From: Lunularia cruciata
Lineage: Eukaryota; Streptophyta; Marchantiopsida; Lunulariales; Lunulariaceae
DNA: 64,000 nucleotides
Assembly (NCBI GenBank): GCA_948567375.1
Contig: OX419762.1
Location: 17,118,001 to 17,182,000, forward strand
Direction: 5' to 3'
Of this stretch, positions 1 to 10,280 are shown one piece after another; positions within the stretch are counted from its first letter, which is position 1, and each line of letters starts with the position of its first letter. A model generated the notes under the pieces. The model was not told where the DNA came from. It made no database searches and saw nothing but the letters and a program-made list of their open reading frames with translations. The translations under genes and the position numbers were made by a program.

Positions 1-10
1 CCCTAAACCC
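1..10 (+). repeat. Plant-type telomere motif, 1.4 units
   Basis: The first ten bases read CCCTAAACCC, one full CCCTAAA unit plus three bases, in the orientation expected at the left end of a chromosome. Bases after position 10 show no further units. The same motif also occurs once internally near 56,700, so it may be chance or a trimmed telomere edge. Confidence 0.35.
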
Positions 11-3000
11 ACAAAGCAAACGGAGCCTTAAAATGAGAACTTAACGCAACAAATTTTTATTTGGAGCAAATATTAAGCTTTACTAAGAGGACCTTCTACT
101 TTCCTTAAGTAAGAGGGAAATATATGTAAGAAAAGTCCATATCTTCACTTAAATAAAATAGCGTTACCGAATTATATAAGGTGACAGCTTGACTTGCCTT
201 ATCTCACATAAGGCTAGTGGGAGCTTATAAAATAAACATACACACGGAAGAGTATCTCAATTTGTCATAGTCGAGAAAGACAAGTAATGAATAAAACAAG
301 GAAAAGATAAAATAAAAAGAGTTTTTATAAAACAGGATGATATCTGAATAATGCCAATGACTGATAGTCGTAACTTCTTACGATATTTGGAAATATCCCA
401 TCCTAAAATCTAAAATAGCTCATTACTAGCTCTCCAAATTTCTACTTTTAATCTCAAGGGAATCTCCAGTTGTAGTTCAACACTTCAGATTGATAATCCT
501 ATTTAAATAAAAATATTATGGAATAGAAAAAAAATAGTACAAACCTATTATTTTAGTCTAGAAGAATGAAAACGGAGAAGGATATTTATATTTTCCACCC
601 ATATTGATTAAGCTAATCATTGTATTATTTGTTGATAATATTGATAATAAGCTAATATTGATTAAGCTAATCATTTTTAATCTAAAAAGCTCTCGTTAGA
701 TTTCCACTCCTCTCCTACGCGACACCCGCTTCTCCACTAAACTCATCAACAACAAAGCGGAGGGGGGAGACGCTGTTGCTGCTACCGACGAGCTGAAGTG
801 ACCCACCACGGCCCGGGAGATGTCACCGGGAACAGAAACTCTCCAATACTTCACCGGCACGAAAACTTGCTTCTGTGGTAGAGGTGAGAGTCTTGGGGAG
901 ATGCGCCATTAGGTCGGCACGTTTCTGATTAACGTTTCCCGGCATCGGGAAACAGAAACTTATCGGGAGATTTTACTATTAGTGCCGGGAATCCGGACTG
1001 CGGGGCCACGTTGGATATGTTCAATTATGTTTGGATATCTAATGGTGCTCACTAGATAGATACCTTTTACAGCCGAGTACACGACGTCTTGAGTTCGAAT
1101 CCGACCCACCCCGCTCGCAGTTTACTCAAACCAGATCGCCCTCATTGTCGGAAGTTGTGGCAGGCTTTTAGGCGATTCACATGGCTCTTTTGGGCTCCGG
1201 CGGTTCACTAAAAGACAAAGTCCGGCAATTACAATTTTGACGGAGCTCATGTGCACGTCAGGTCTGCCTGACGTTCAAAGCCTCAGCCGGAGCTTATCCG
1301 TCAGGCAGCTCTAGCTCCGTTTGAACTTTTTCGAACCGAGAATTTTCTAGATTAATGGGTCGGGTGATACAACGTGCAATAAAATTATCAGAATTCTCTT
1401 TCTGTGACAGGTTTGCCCGAGAATGAACCTGTCGACTTCCGTCTTCGCTACATCGAGTATTTAATCTTTCCAAGTAAATACATTTTCGATTTTCATTTTT
1501 GACCTTCGAGATGGGAGGCAGATGTAATATGTTTTACCTTTTTCATTTTTGGACCGTTCTTCAATGTTGGTCATGTGTGACTTAAGAATGAAAGAATTTT
1601 TATTAATATTCTTTTTTGAGATAGGAAAAGAAATGATTTGTCCACGAAAACCAATTCCAGTACTCGGGTGTAATATCTTCTTTTATTCATAAATTTTTTC
1701 TCTCCTTACTAATGTGATTAATTCCATAAGATTTTATGTTTGAAACTCCATTAATTATAAAAATATGAAATCATAAAAATTCATCTATATATAGAAAAAC
1801 GAAAAGCTAAATTTGATGATCATTCCTTTGTTGAAAGCGAATGTGAAAATTTTCTTATTGATTTGTAAACTCTGAACTCTTTACTTTACATAATCTAATT
1901 CGAGAACTGGTTACCTATTAACGCCAGTCAATAATCCAAAGTGACCCGTCACCAAGGTATACATATGAGGTTGACGGACGTCCAAATTAACTGCCGGACC
2001 TATGCACTCCCATGGACACATGATTATACTCTTTCCGTCAATGTTTTAGAGGCTGACGGACGTCAAAACTGACGGACATCATTTTGACGTACATCATTGA
2101 GCCATGTGAAGTGGCCTTCTGCCGGGAAGCTCCTTTTGGCCTAACCCGGCTTATGTACCGGACAAGTGTGAAGACTACGATGCGCAAAATTGAATATTTC
2201 AGGACTTTTCGCGAAATTTGGCACTGTAGAGCAGCCGAGCTACGGAAGACTTCAGTCCGATGCGTGGGCCCACCAATCAACACCTGGCGGGTCCAAATCC
2301 CAATCACGTCCAAGCCAAAGGACCAAGGCATGCACGTGGCAGCTTGATGAGTTGCAACTTGTGTCCAGTAGGTGTCACTTGCTGGTAGCTCTAGATCTTC
2401 CAGGATTGAGAAAGACTAGTGGAATGTTCATGCCGAATGGATTATAGTCGTGCTGTAAGAGTGGAGGAGTGGCGGTGAAGGAAATTGCGAAGTGATTTCA
2501 CAATTTGTGAAAGTGAGGTGGAAGAGTGGACGATGTGGGGACAGACACAGGAGATTGGTTTTTGTGCGAGTTCTTGTTTGTCCGTGACTTTATGCTCGAG
2601 TGGGACCTTGCCTTCAGGTTAGAGAAAGAGCTGGATTCGATGCTGTCTTCGTAAAAGGATATAGAGAGAGTGAGAATTCAGCTTTTAGATCGATTGAGTT
2701 GGAAGAAGGTTGGGATCTCTTGTGTGGAATTTCAGGTGAGGAGAAGGAGGTGGTGCGGGGCTCGAGCAGCTCAGTTGGTTTTTAAAGGGTTTTCGTGAAA
2801 GTGTTTGAAAGCAGCGTGGAGCCAAGCCTTCATTGGGAATTTGTGGCGGACTTGGGAAAAGGACTGGCTGCCCAGGGTTGGCTCCTTGGATGAAGGATGA
2901 TGAGAGAAAAGTTGTGGTTGAATTGCTATGAGAGGCCCGCGGTCGTAGGGGAAAGGAATGTCTGTCGGGCGGAAAGGAATTTTCAGTTTGGAACTTCCCT

Positions 3001-3224
3001 GTAGTACCTCTGGACCATGTGCGTAGTCTGAAGTTTGTTGATTTATCAAAATTGAGGGAATATTCTCGGAGTTGAGAAGTCCTTCTCGGAACAGGATGTC
3101 TCGACGCAGCGGAGGGAAAGAACATCTGCAAAGAGGGAAGTAAGGATTTGGATCATGGGGATATGCTTACAGTAGCCAGACTCAGATTCGACCGACTTTC
3201 GTCAAACTCAAAAGGAAGATTAAA
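11..3224. other. Intergenic region left of the lipase gene
   Basis: No credible gene is seen. There is a 20-bp direct repeat near 602 and 655, a cluster of short GACGGACGTC-like words around 1970-2100, and a tRNA-like stretch near 1043-1102. From about 2,450 the base composition rises toward the lipase gene and probably includes its promoter and 5' leader. A CAG|GTGAG donor-like site lies near 2,735, so a leader intron is possible. Confidence 0.5.
1043..1102 (+). other. tRNA-like (Pol III internal promoter-like) segment
   Basis: A B-box-like word GAGTTCGAATCC sits at 1091-1102, about 45 bases after an A-box-like TGGTGCTCACTAG at 1043. The spacing fits a tRNA or tRNA-derived SINE head. The T-stem does not pair properly, so this is not a functional tRNA gene. 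It could be a degenerate SINE or chance. Confidence 0.22.
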
Positions 3225-4727
3225 ATGGCCAGTTTAGGGAAGATTATCAAAGATGACAGGCATCCTCTGTGGTTGGTGGATGCTGTTATTCTTTCAGCAG
3301 TCTGTTATGCGAAGGATCCAGCAGAAGAACTGAAGGTGATGGATCAAGAGTATGGATTGCCTCCATCGGCCAAGTATGAATTTATTTCTGATGATGAACT
3401 TCAGAGTAGTGGCTTTGACAACTGCAAACAGACCATGATTGTAGTTCGGAGTTTGACAGGAGGGCATCTGATAGTGGCTTGCCGGGGTACCACAGATGTT
3501 TATGACGCTCTCACGGATCTGAATTTTATTCACAGGACAATGAGTCTTGCAGTAGGGTCTGCACACGCAGGGTTTTTGGACCGAGCTAAGACTATTCCTC
3601 TGGAGTACTTTCGCAGGCTGCTGGTTAGAAATGAGAAAATTGTCCTCACAGGACATTCATTGGGAGGTGCAGTGGCCTCGTTATTAGCCCTGCGACTACT
3701 GGAGGCCACAGGGAAGTGGTGTCATGAGCAGATTCAGTGCTACACTTTTGGGTGCCCATTTTTTGCCGACAACGAGCTTGCTAAATATATCAACAAGCGG
3801 TACAGACATCACTTTGTACACATCGTCTCCAGAAATGATATTGTACCGAAATTAATGCCTCTGGCATACACTCTATATTCTGTTTGGTACGGTCTGCATG
3901 CTGGGCCGTGGGGGGATCTTGTCTCCATTTCTCGAGTGCTTTTCCTTGTGGTTCAGGTGGTGAACCCAAAATTGCGCATGAAGCCAGAGCGAATTCCTCT
4001 GGTTGCACTAGGCTCTCAGGCTCTGAAGTGGGTTCCCGGGATTCTCCAGTTTGTAGTTCACAGAGCTTTGGCTCTAGTCCTCTCCCATCAATCTGGTTAT
4101 GGATATGCCTTTGCAGGCCATATGGTACTGCTGGACACAGAAACAAATAAGCTAGAGTATGCGGATGTGAATCGATGGACTGCAGAACATCATTTGAATT
4201 TCCACTTCGGAATCTCTTCACTGGAGGCTGTCAAAGAGCACAGTCTCTTGAGCTACATCGACAATATTTTTACAATTCAAAGTTCGGAAATGACCAAGGG
4301 AATGATTGACGCTGGTGATGCGACAAACAAGGATATGGCGTGTCCTGCGAAGGTGGAGGTATGCCATGCTACCCTGAGCATGAAATGGTTCAACAGGCTC
4401 CCAAAGCAAGCAAAACAGAAGTGCGCCATAGACATGGATAGTCATGCTCCACTGCCACAAAGGTCGAATCTGGGACGGAAAAAGACTGCTGTCAAGAGGG
4501 GCTTGAAGAGTCGAGTTTCTTGCTTGATATTTGCAAGAAGATTACAGGAGGCTTCTCCTGCTTTCGTGAAGAAGGAGCACAAGAGAAGGAATACTATAAA
4601 GCGGTTTGTGATGATCACAGTGGGTAGAATGGCCGATTTCGCAAGGCGGTTCAACACCATCTTGGTCTTTTCGTCTCTTATTGGTGGTGCTTTCCAGCTA
4701 AGGAAGCATTTCCTCAAGAACAAGTAG
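3225..4727 (+). CDS. Class 3 lipase (alpha/beta hydrolase), 500 aa
   Basis: Single-exon gene for a fungal-type (class 3) lipase, predicted to hydrolyse acyl esters of mono-, di- or triacylglycerols. The nucleophile elbow GHSLGG is at residues 143-148 with catalytic Ser145. Asp205 in NDIVPKL and His339 in VKEHSLL are the likely rest of the triad. The CRGTTD segment near residues 86-91 fits the oxyanion-loop region of this family, and ALTDLN follows. After about residue 350 the chain is basic and low in recognisable domains. It ends in a hydrophobic stretch (about 478-492) followed by a basic tail, perhaps a membrane anchor. The start is the first ATG in frame, in a good context (AAAATGG), 28 codons after an in-frame TAA at 3141. 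Substrate and compartment cannot be read from the sequence. The DUF1218 gene converges from the right. Confidence 0.9.
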   Translation: MASLGKIIKDDRHPLWLVDAVILSAVCYAKDPAEELKVMDQEYGLPPSAKYEFISDDELQSSGFDNCKQTMIVVRSLTGGHLIVACRGTTDVYDALTDLNFIHRTMSLAVGSAHAGFLDRAKTIPLEYFRRLLVRNEKIVLTGHSLGGAVASLLALRLLEATGKWCHEQIQCYTFGCPFFADNELAKYINKRYRHHFVHIVSRNDIVPKLMPLAYTLYSVWYGLHAGPWGDLVSISRVLFLVVQVVNPKLRMKPERIPLVALGSQALKWVPGILQFVVHRALALVLSHQSGYGYAFAGHMVLLDTETNKLEYADVNRWTAEHHLNFHFGISSLEAVKEHSLLSYIDNIFTIQSSEMTKGMIDAGDATNKDMACPAKVEVCHATLSMKWFNRLPKQAKQKCAIDMDSHAPLPQRSNLGRKKTAVKRGLKSRVSCLIFARRLQEASPAFVKKEHKRRNTIKRFVMITVGRMADFARRFNTILVFSSLIGGAFQLRKHFLKNK

Positions 4728-6025
4728 AGACGCTTCATATACATTTAGGAAGCCTTCCTCCTCCTCTTCTGCTGACATGTGAAGAATGAAGAAAGTTGGA
4801 AGGTTGTAACGGTGATTTATTCGCCATCAATGCAAAGTCTACATGTTTAATTATCATTATATCGGTTGTCGGTCCCCCTTAGTTTTGCTCGACTTGGGAA
4901 GCAGTATATAGATTGGCATAGATTGTAAACAGAACTTTGCAAGAAACAAACGAGAGGGTCAGTCAGAGAACATTCAAGTCAATGTCAGTGTTTCCACACA
5001 ACTCTTCTCTGAGATAAATATTTTCAGGGGTGCGAACTGGTAACAGATACGGGCATTCCTTGACATCTGGAAATTTTCATCGTGAATTCTTGTGAAGGAT
5101 GTCTTGAAGTCATCGGGTTTAAAGTTACGCGAATATTCAGATCTATTCTCTGTTACCTTCTATATATGGAGTACTTCTAGCCAATAACCATGGTATTAGG
5201 TTTGGCCTCAACGCTGCTACGAACGAGAAGGCCAGTACCCCCAATTTACTTCAAAGAACCCTACTCTGATAGGCAATAGTTACCTGCACATTCTTTCACA
5301 TTGATATTCTTTCCTTCACATTGATATACTAGTGTTTTCTTCTTCCAAGTTAATAGCGACCAGCTAGTAATTTGTTATCGTTTACGCACATTTCGATTTT
5401 CAAATCGGTTGTCCCAAGGATTTCAAAATAATTTGGGTATCCGAAAGTACCTGTTACAGGTCTGCTCAGATGAATGAGTCTCACGATAAAGTTACTGCTA
5501 GAAAAGCAGTCTACAGGAAAGCGTTTCTTAAGTCTTTTCTTCTATAAAACGAGTGAAAATTTGTGGACCTGAATAGAAAGGTTGTGAGTAATTGGCTGCA
5601 TGAAACATAGATGAATATGATCCCGCAAGTAAAATCCTCCTTACAACGCGACGACGTGAACAATGATAGAAGCCAATTCCTAACTGCGTCTGGGATTTAT
5701 TTACAAAATGCAAACAGCACACATAGTGACTTTTACCCAATTATCAAACCATCATAAAAGGATGACATAACCAGATGGCAGAAAGTGGACTCATTGATCA
5801 ATTTAAAACATGGAATTGAAGGTGTCAGAAAACATAAATTTTAGACACCACAGTGCTTCAATCCGGCATTCATCTCCTGCCTACAGGAGAACAAACTTAT
5901 GTACCTACGTATATATAGCAGCTAACCTGCATATGTTCATCTTTCTGCGGGAACCAGGAGCGCGACATAGGTGGCAATTAAGTGGTAAACATGTCACAGT
6001 GACACATCGAAGGGTTTGAAGCAGA
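4728..6025. other. Intergenic region between convergent genes
   Basis: This contains the 3' flank of the lipase gene and, on the minus strand, the 3' flank of the DUF1218 gene. No coding signal, RNA gene or notable repeat was found. Confidence 0.5.
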
Positions 6026-8569
6026 TCAAACCCTGTCGTTTTGGTAAGTGCCCATAGCTGGTGGATAAGCGGTCGTTAAGACTTCTCCATAATCACCTCT
6101 ATCATCTCCGTCGGCTTCAAGATAGTCAGATCTAGCGTTCATGGTTAGCATAAGAGCGATCAGAAAGAACAGAGTTGCATCCAATGCCAAAAATCCGGCC
6201 CCACCAAAGAGACCTGCTTTAGCTGTTGGACAGGCATGAATTTCTCCAAGATGCACATTGTTTTTGCGGTGGTCGCTTTCGACGAGGATGGCCCATAGCA
6301 ATAATGCTTCAGCGACCAGAAAGATAACACTGCAGGTGGTTCAGACGAAAACAAAGAATCAGACTTGAAGACGGGGAAAATAAAGAGACCGCGGATCGAC
6401 TAGAAATGACTTCCATATATCTCCTCTCATGTGTGGATGGCGTGGAACAAAAGATGAATTTGTTGGATGTACGTCAACATTCAAAGTGATCCCAGTCTGT
6501 AACCATCGACATCTATATGACTAATGGCATGAGGAAATCCTGCGAAGAACGAGGGATCCACAACCACGGATGACAGACAGACTCAGACTCAAATAAGAAA
6601 ACATCCATTGTAGCCGCAGAGTAACTAAATATGAATGTGAATGGCATTAGAACATCCATAATTCTATATTTGAGAAATGGGAGCAGAAGCCGTTCGAAGA
6701 ACGGGGGATCCATATCCCACTAAGTATGGAACGGAGAACGTGCATATCAGTGCATATGGCCATGCATGCCATTGTAACCCCAGAGTAACTGAATATGAAT
6801 GGCATACAAGCAACCATAATTCTATATTAAGTAATGGAACACAGAACCCGTTATAAATAACCCAGTTCCAAACCCACTTTCTGACCTGACAGGACTCTGA
6901 CGTTTGAAGGTAATGACGTAAAACTCTTCACTGTCAATTCAATAGAGAGGTAAGCGAAGCATCCATTGTGGTTACGTTTGCCTGCAGACAAGGATTAGTA
7001 CATTGGTGAAGTTGATAGTTATTTGAGCCTAGAGTGGTGTTATTCATATGTACCTGCAGGCAGGGGTGAATGCGAGCAATTGTAGCCTCGAGAAAGACAG
7101 CGTCTAGAGTTATCAATGTTAGTGGTATGGACGACATTGACGACATAAATCTCTACATAGAAAGCATCTTGACGTCCTAGGAGGGAGTGTATGAAGACTG
7201 GGATTTAACTCCTGTATGTTCTGTTCAGCATGAGCCCATCAACGTTAATCCGCATCGGAATCTCCATATACGGAGGTCAGCACTACGGGCAGCAGCTTAT
7301 CCAGCCCAACGACTATCAGGGACAGAACGTGTCAGGGAGATTTATACTTACAAGGATAAAAGAGTAAAGATCACGAGGCTCGTGCTCCGGTAAAGAATGG
7401 ACTTGGCAACGTGCTTCTTGTTGTATGGATAGTACAGAGCTCCTGCCGCTAGCATTGCTGAAATGAACAGAGAGACGACAGCCAAGCTTCCGAGAATGAT
7501 CGTTGGATCAGAGGGATAATGGCATGTGGTCTTTCCATTGGAAACCACCTGCTCTGCCATGTCATCTGTTGGCTGCAAGCATCAAGGTTGGGACACATCA
7601 ACTGATTAAATTGAAGCCAGCAATGCAGTAATTCGCTTGAGGTTGTCGTGGTGCATAGAATGAAGACGCCTGGCTAAACTACAACGGTTTCTGGACATGT
7701 CTGCACTGGTTACGCAGTCCTCCTGCAGGAATAATTTAATAACCTAGATTATGAATAAGCATTGAAAGAAACAGAGAGGTCAATAACCTTTCGAGAAGTA
7801 GCAGCAGGACGTAACTCCATAATCAAATCAGAAGCATGGAGGGGTGACACAGAGACGAGACTACTTTGAACTAGCCAACGTGCTTGCACTCTCCTCAACA
7901 GGTAGTTAGAATCCAGATCACATCAAAGCTAGTAGTGCCTACACTAGCAAAGCTAGCATACAGATGCTAGCAACAGGCGTTGTGTTTCTTCCGGCATGCT
8001 ATTGACGAAGTTCGTAAATCCGTAGTCTCTGTTTGAGAGGCTTTCAGGTCTCGTGTATAGAATCTCTGACTCAACAAAGTGTCCTTCTCTGACCTATCCA
8101 TTAGCTAACTAATCTCCGGCACAAAATCCCTGTCCATGAAGTACATTTGCCTGAAGAGTTTCACCGATTACTATTCAGAAACAAAACATTGTTCATGACC
8201 TGGATCACAAAATTTGTTATCTAATAAAGATGCTGCTGCTTTGGGCGATTAAATAATCGCCCAAATCAACATATTATTGTTATTTTCACGGATACCACAT
8301 ATCTACCGTGCAAAATGTCAGCTAATTAGGTCCTCGGCTAAAAGCTTCAAGTTTCCTGGCTGATAACGAACAGAGAAGAGCTCTCCACTCTTCCCATCGA
8401 GCTCATAACCTAGCTAGATCAGATACATTACTTCGCAATCGACCACGGTAATAAGTTTTCAGTGGTGCTTTCTTACCTTCTTGTTCTCAGCCACAACAGC
8501 AAAAATGAAAGCCAGTAGCCCTGGCACTGCAAAAGCCAGTGCCGCCAGTCCAGCTTGACCCAATGCCAT
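6026..8569 (-). CDS. DUF1218 multi-pass membrane protein, 3 exons, 205 aa
   Basis: Plant-specific DUF1218 protein, the family that includes Arabidopsis VCC-type small membrane proteins. Exons on the minus strand are 8569-8477 (31 codons, starts MALGQAG), 7572-7352 and 6329-6026. All junctions are GT/AG (GTAAGA and GTAAGT donors, TTGCAG and CTGCAG acceptors), and the frame is kept in phase 0 and then phase 2. The joined protein has an N-terminal hydrophobic helix ending AVVAENKK, a CHYPSDPTI segment, a second helix before YYPYNKKHVAKSIL, a third around VIFTLL to EALLLWAIL, and a fourth after the hallmark CPTAKAGLFGGAGFLALDA. The C-terminus is short and acidic to polar. Family members are linked to vein patterning and cell-wall or leaf symmetry in Arabidopsis. 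The molecular role here is unknown. Splice sites are read by hand. Confidence 0.87.
6606..6866. repeat. Diverged tandem duplication in DUF1218 intron 2
   Basis: Two related segments begin at 6606 and 6770 (offset 164). Both contain CATTGTA..C.CAGAGTAACT, then a CATAATTCTATATT word and a GAACCCGTT-like end. A third partial match (CGAAGAACGAGGGATCCA) lies at about 6542-6560. The segment lies wholly in the intron. Confidence 0.55.
8241..8264. repeat. Perfect 10-bp stem-loop in DUF1218 intron 1
   Basis: The arms TTGGGCGATT and AATCGCCCAA are perfectly complementary around a 4-base loop. It sits in intron 1 (7573-8476). It may be a remnant inverted repeat. No function can be assigned. Confidence 0.6.
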
Positions 8570-9480
8570 GATAGCCTGCTTTCTGTCCACAAGCAAAGTA
8601 AACTTTCAGTCTTCTCATCGAAGTATACAACTTCACCGCTTTCTCAAGTACACAATAGGGGCTGAAGGAAAAGGACTATCGAACATGAAAGCTAAGTGCT
8701 AATAACTTCTCTTCCAAGTCTAATTGTGCAGTGCAAGGAGTGAGCCTTCCTCATCTACTTGTGCACCAAATCTCAAATCAAACTTTGTAGCACGCAAGCA
8801 TAAAAGGCAGGGAAGGTCGGCTTAAGCTGACAAGTACAGACAGTAATGAAAATTTATCTCTCCTCATCATCTAGTTTCCAGAATAACTGAAGGATTCTCA
8901 TCATGGAAACTTTGACGTCTGGTTGGAAGACCAGTCAAGTTTTGCGGTCCAAGCTCGCCTGTGACCAGATGCTTTGTATCTTAATTCACAAAATCATTAT
9001 CCTTGACAGAAATTCTGCTGTCTAGGAAAACACGCCAGCACCAGTAAAGAAAAGAAACGGCGAGCGCAGAAAACCAAATCTACAAGTAACTTCCTGTACA
9101 TTGCTATCACTCTTTCTTCCTTTCTCCGAATGAATCACACAAGTTTACCCCTGCTTTATGCGAGCATGAACCACGACCTGTTCCAGAACTTCAGCAGCAA
9201 ACTACGTACACTTCTTACAAACATCTAAGTTTCTTCAATACTACGAGGAAGTACAGGTGCAGAGGTTTCAATACCGCGCAATTCCCGCGGTAGTCAAACC
9301 GTCTACGTGAGCGAAAGGAACTCGTAACAGCGTCACCCACAGCGATCATGCGGAAGGCGGGAGCATTTGCCCGCGGCATCACCAAGTCTAGTTTCAACTC
9401 AAACACTGTAATCACATGGACTAGTAACTGCAAATAAAACTCCAACAGACAATTAAGCATACTCTATTTAATAAACTTAC
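8570..9480 (-). other. Candidate 5'-UTR intron of the DUF1218 gene
   Basis: On the minus strand a strong donor GTAAGT begins at 9480, and an acceptor-like GCAG lies a few bases before the ATG at 8569. The interval has no long open frame with family resemblance. This is inferred from splice signals only. Confidence 0.35.
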
Positions 9481-10280
9481 GCCCGACGATGAACCGAGCG
9501 ATTTTCAACAACAGCTCCAATCCAGCTCCCGAAACGACGACGTCAATTCCAGTCTGAAAGCACCTCCACCAAAATCAACCACTCGGCAGGGACCAGATTA
9601 ATAAAGCCTCCTCCTAGTTGACACATGCTTACCCAGTTGACTTATCTGAAAAGCGCGGGGTACAACATAGGATAGACTCCCAACTGCCATAGAAAACGGG
9701 AGCATATCTTACTGCCAAAAGACCACTGGCAAGCTCCTCAGACTCGTAAACTTCTGAATAATCCCAAACCTCGACCAAAATCAAATTGCGTCAAAATCAA
9801 CCCGCACGCGATCAATTCAACCTCCCTAACGAACCCCCGCGCTTAATCCTTCCCGAGCGTGAAAACAGAAAAAGCAGACAACAAGAAAGCACGAGGAGAC
9901 ACCTGAATTACGGAGCGAGATCATCAGGTATTAAAAATTCGAGTCCGTGCTCCCATTCACGACGACGCGCCAATTGATTGCTCGATTGTCTCCAGGCGAA
10001 TGCATCAGTCGTAGCGGTGGGTCTCGTTTCCTTCGTCGTCGTCGCGTGGAAGAACCAAGTCCCTCATTCAGGGGATCGTTGGCAGCCTTCTTTATTGGTT
10101 TGACGACGAAAGCCAGGCTTCGTACAGTGTATACGATAGCACCAATAGCACTAATATGATACAGTACGTATGAAGCACGCAGTGCACTGTACAGAGTATT
10201 ACAGTAGTCGACACACGAGTTAGCCACAGGCCGAAATTTCGGCCCTTTGAAACCGCATTTTTCGTCATCAGTAGCAACCT
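9481..10280 (-). promoter_or_regulatory. Putative leader exon and promoter region of the DUF1218 gene
   Basis: This moderately GC-rich stretch lies between the candidate leader-intron donor and the AT-rich desert. A 16-bp perfect palindrome (GGCCGAAATTTCGGCC, 10229-10244) lies in it. Open frames here overlap on both strands and show no recognisable protein features. Assignment to the DUF1218 gene is inference. Confidence 0.3.

Noticed and set aside
2685-3131. 148-codon minus-strand frame upstream of the lipase gene
   Set aside because: It is Ser/Pro/Arg-rich, overlaps another minus frame and the likely lipase leader, and has no domain or splice support.
3790-4221. 143-codon minus-strand frame inside the lipase gene
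   Set aside because: Antisense shadow of a well-supported coding exon.
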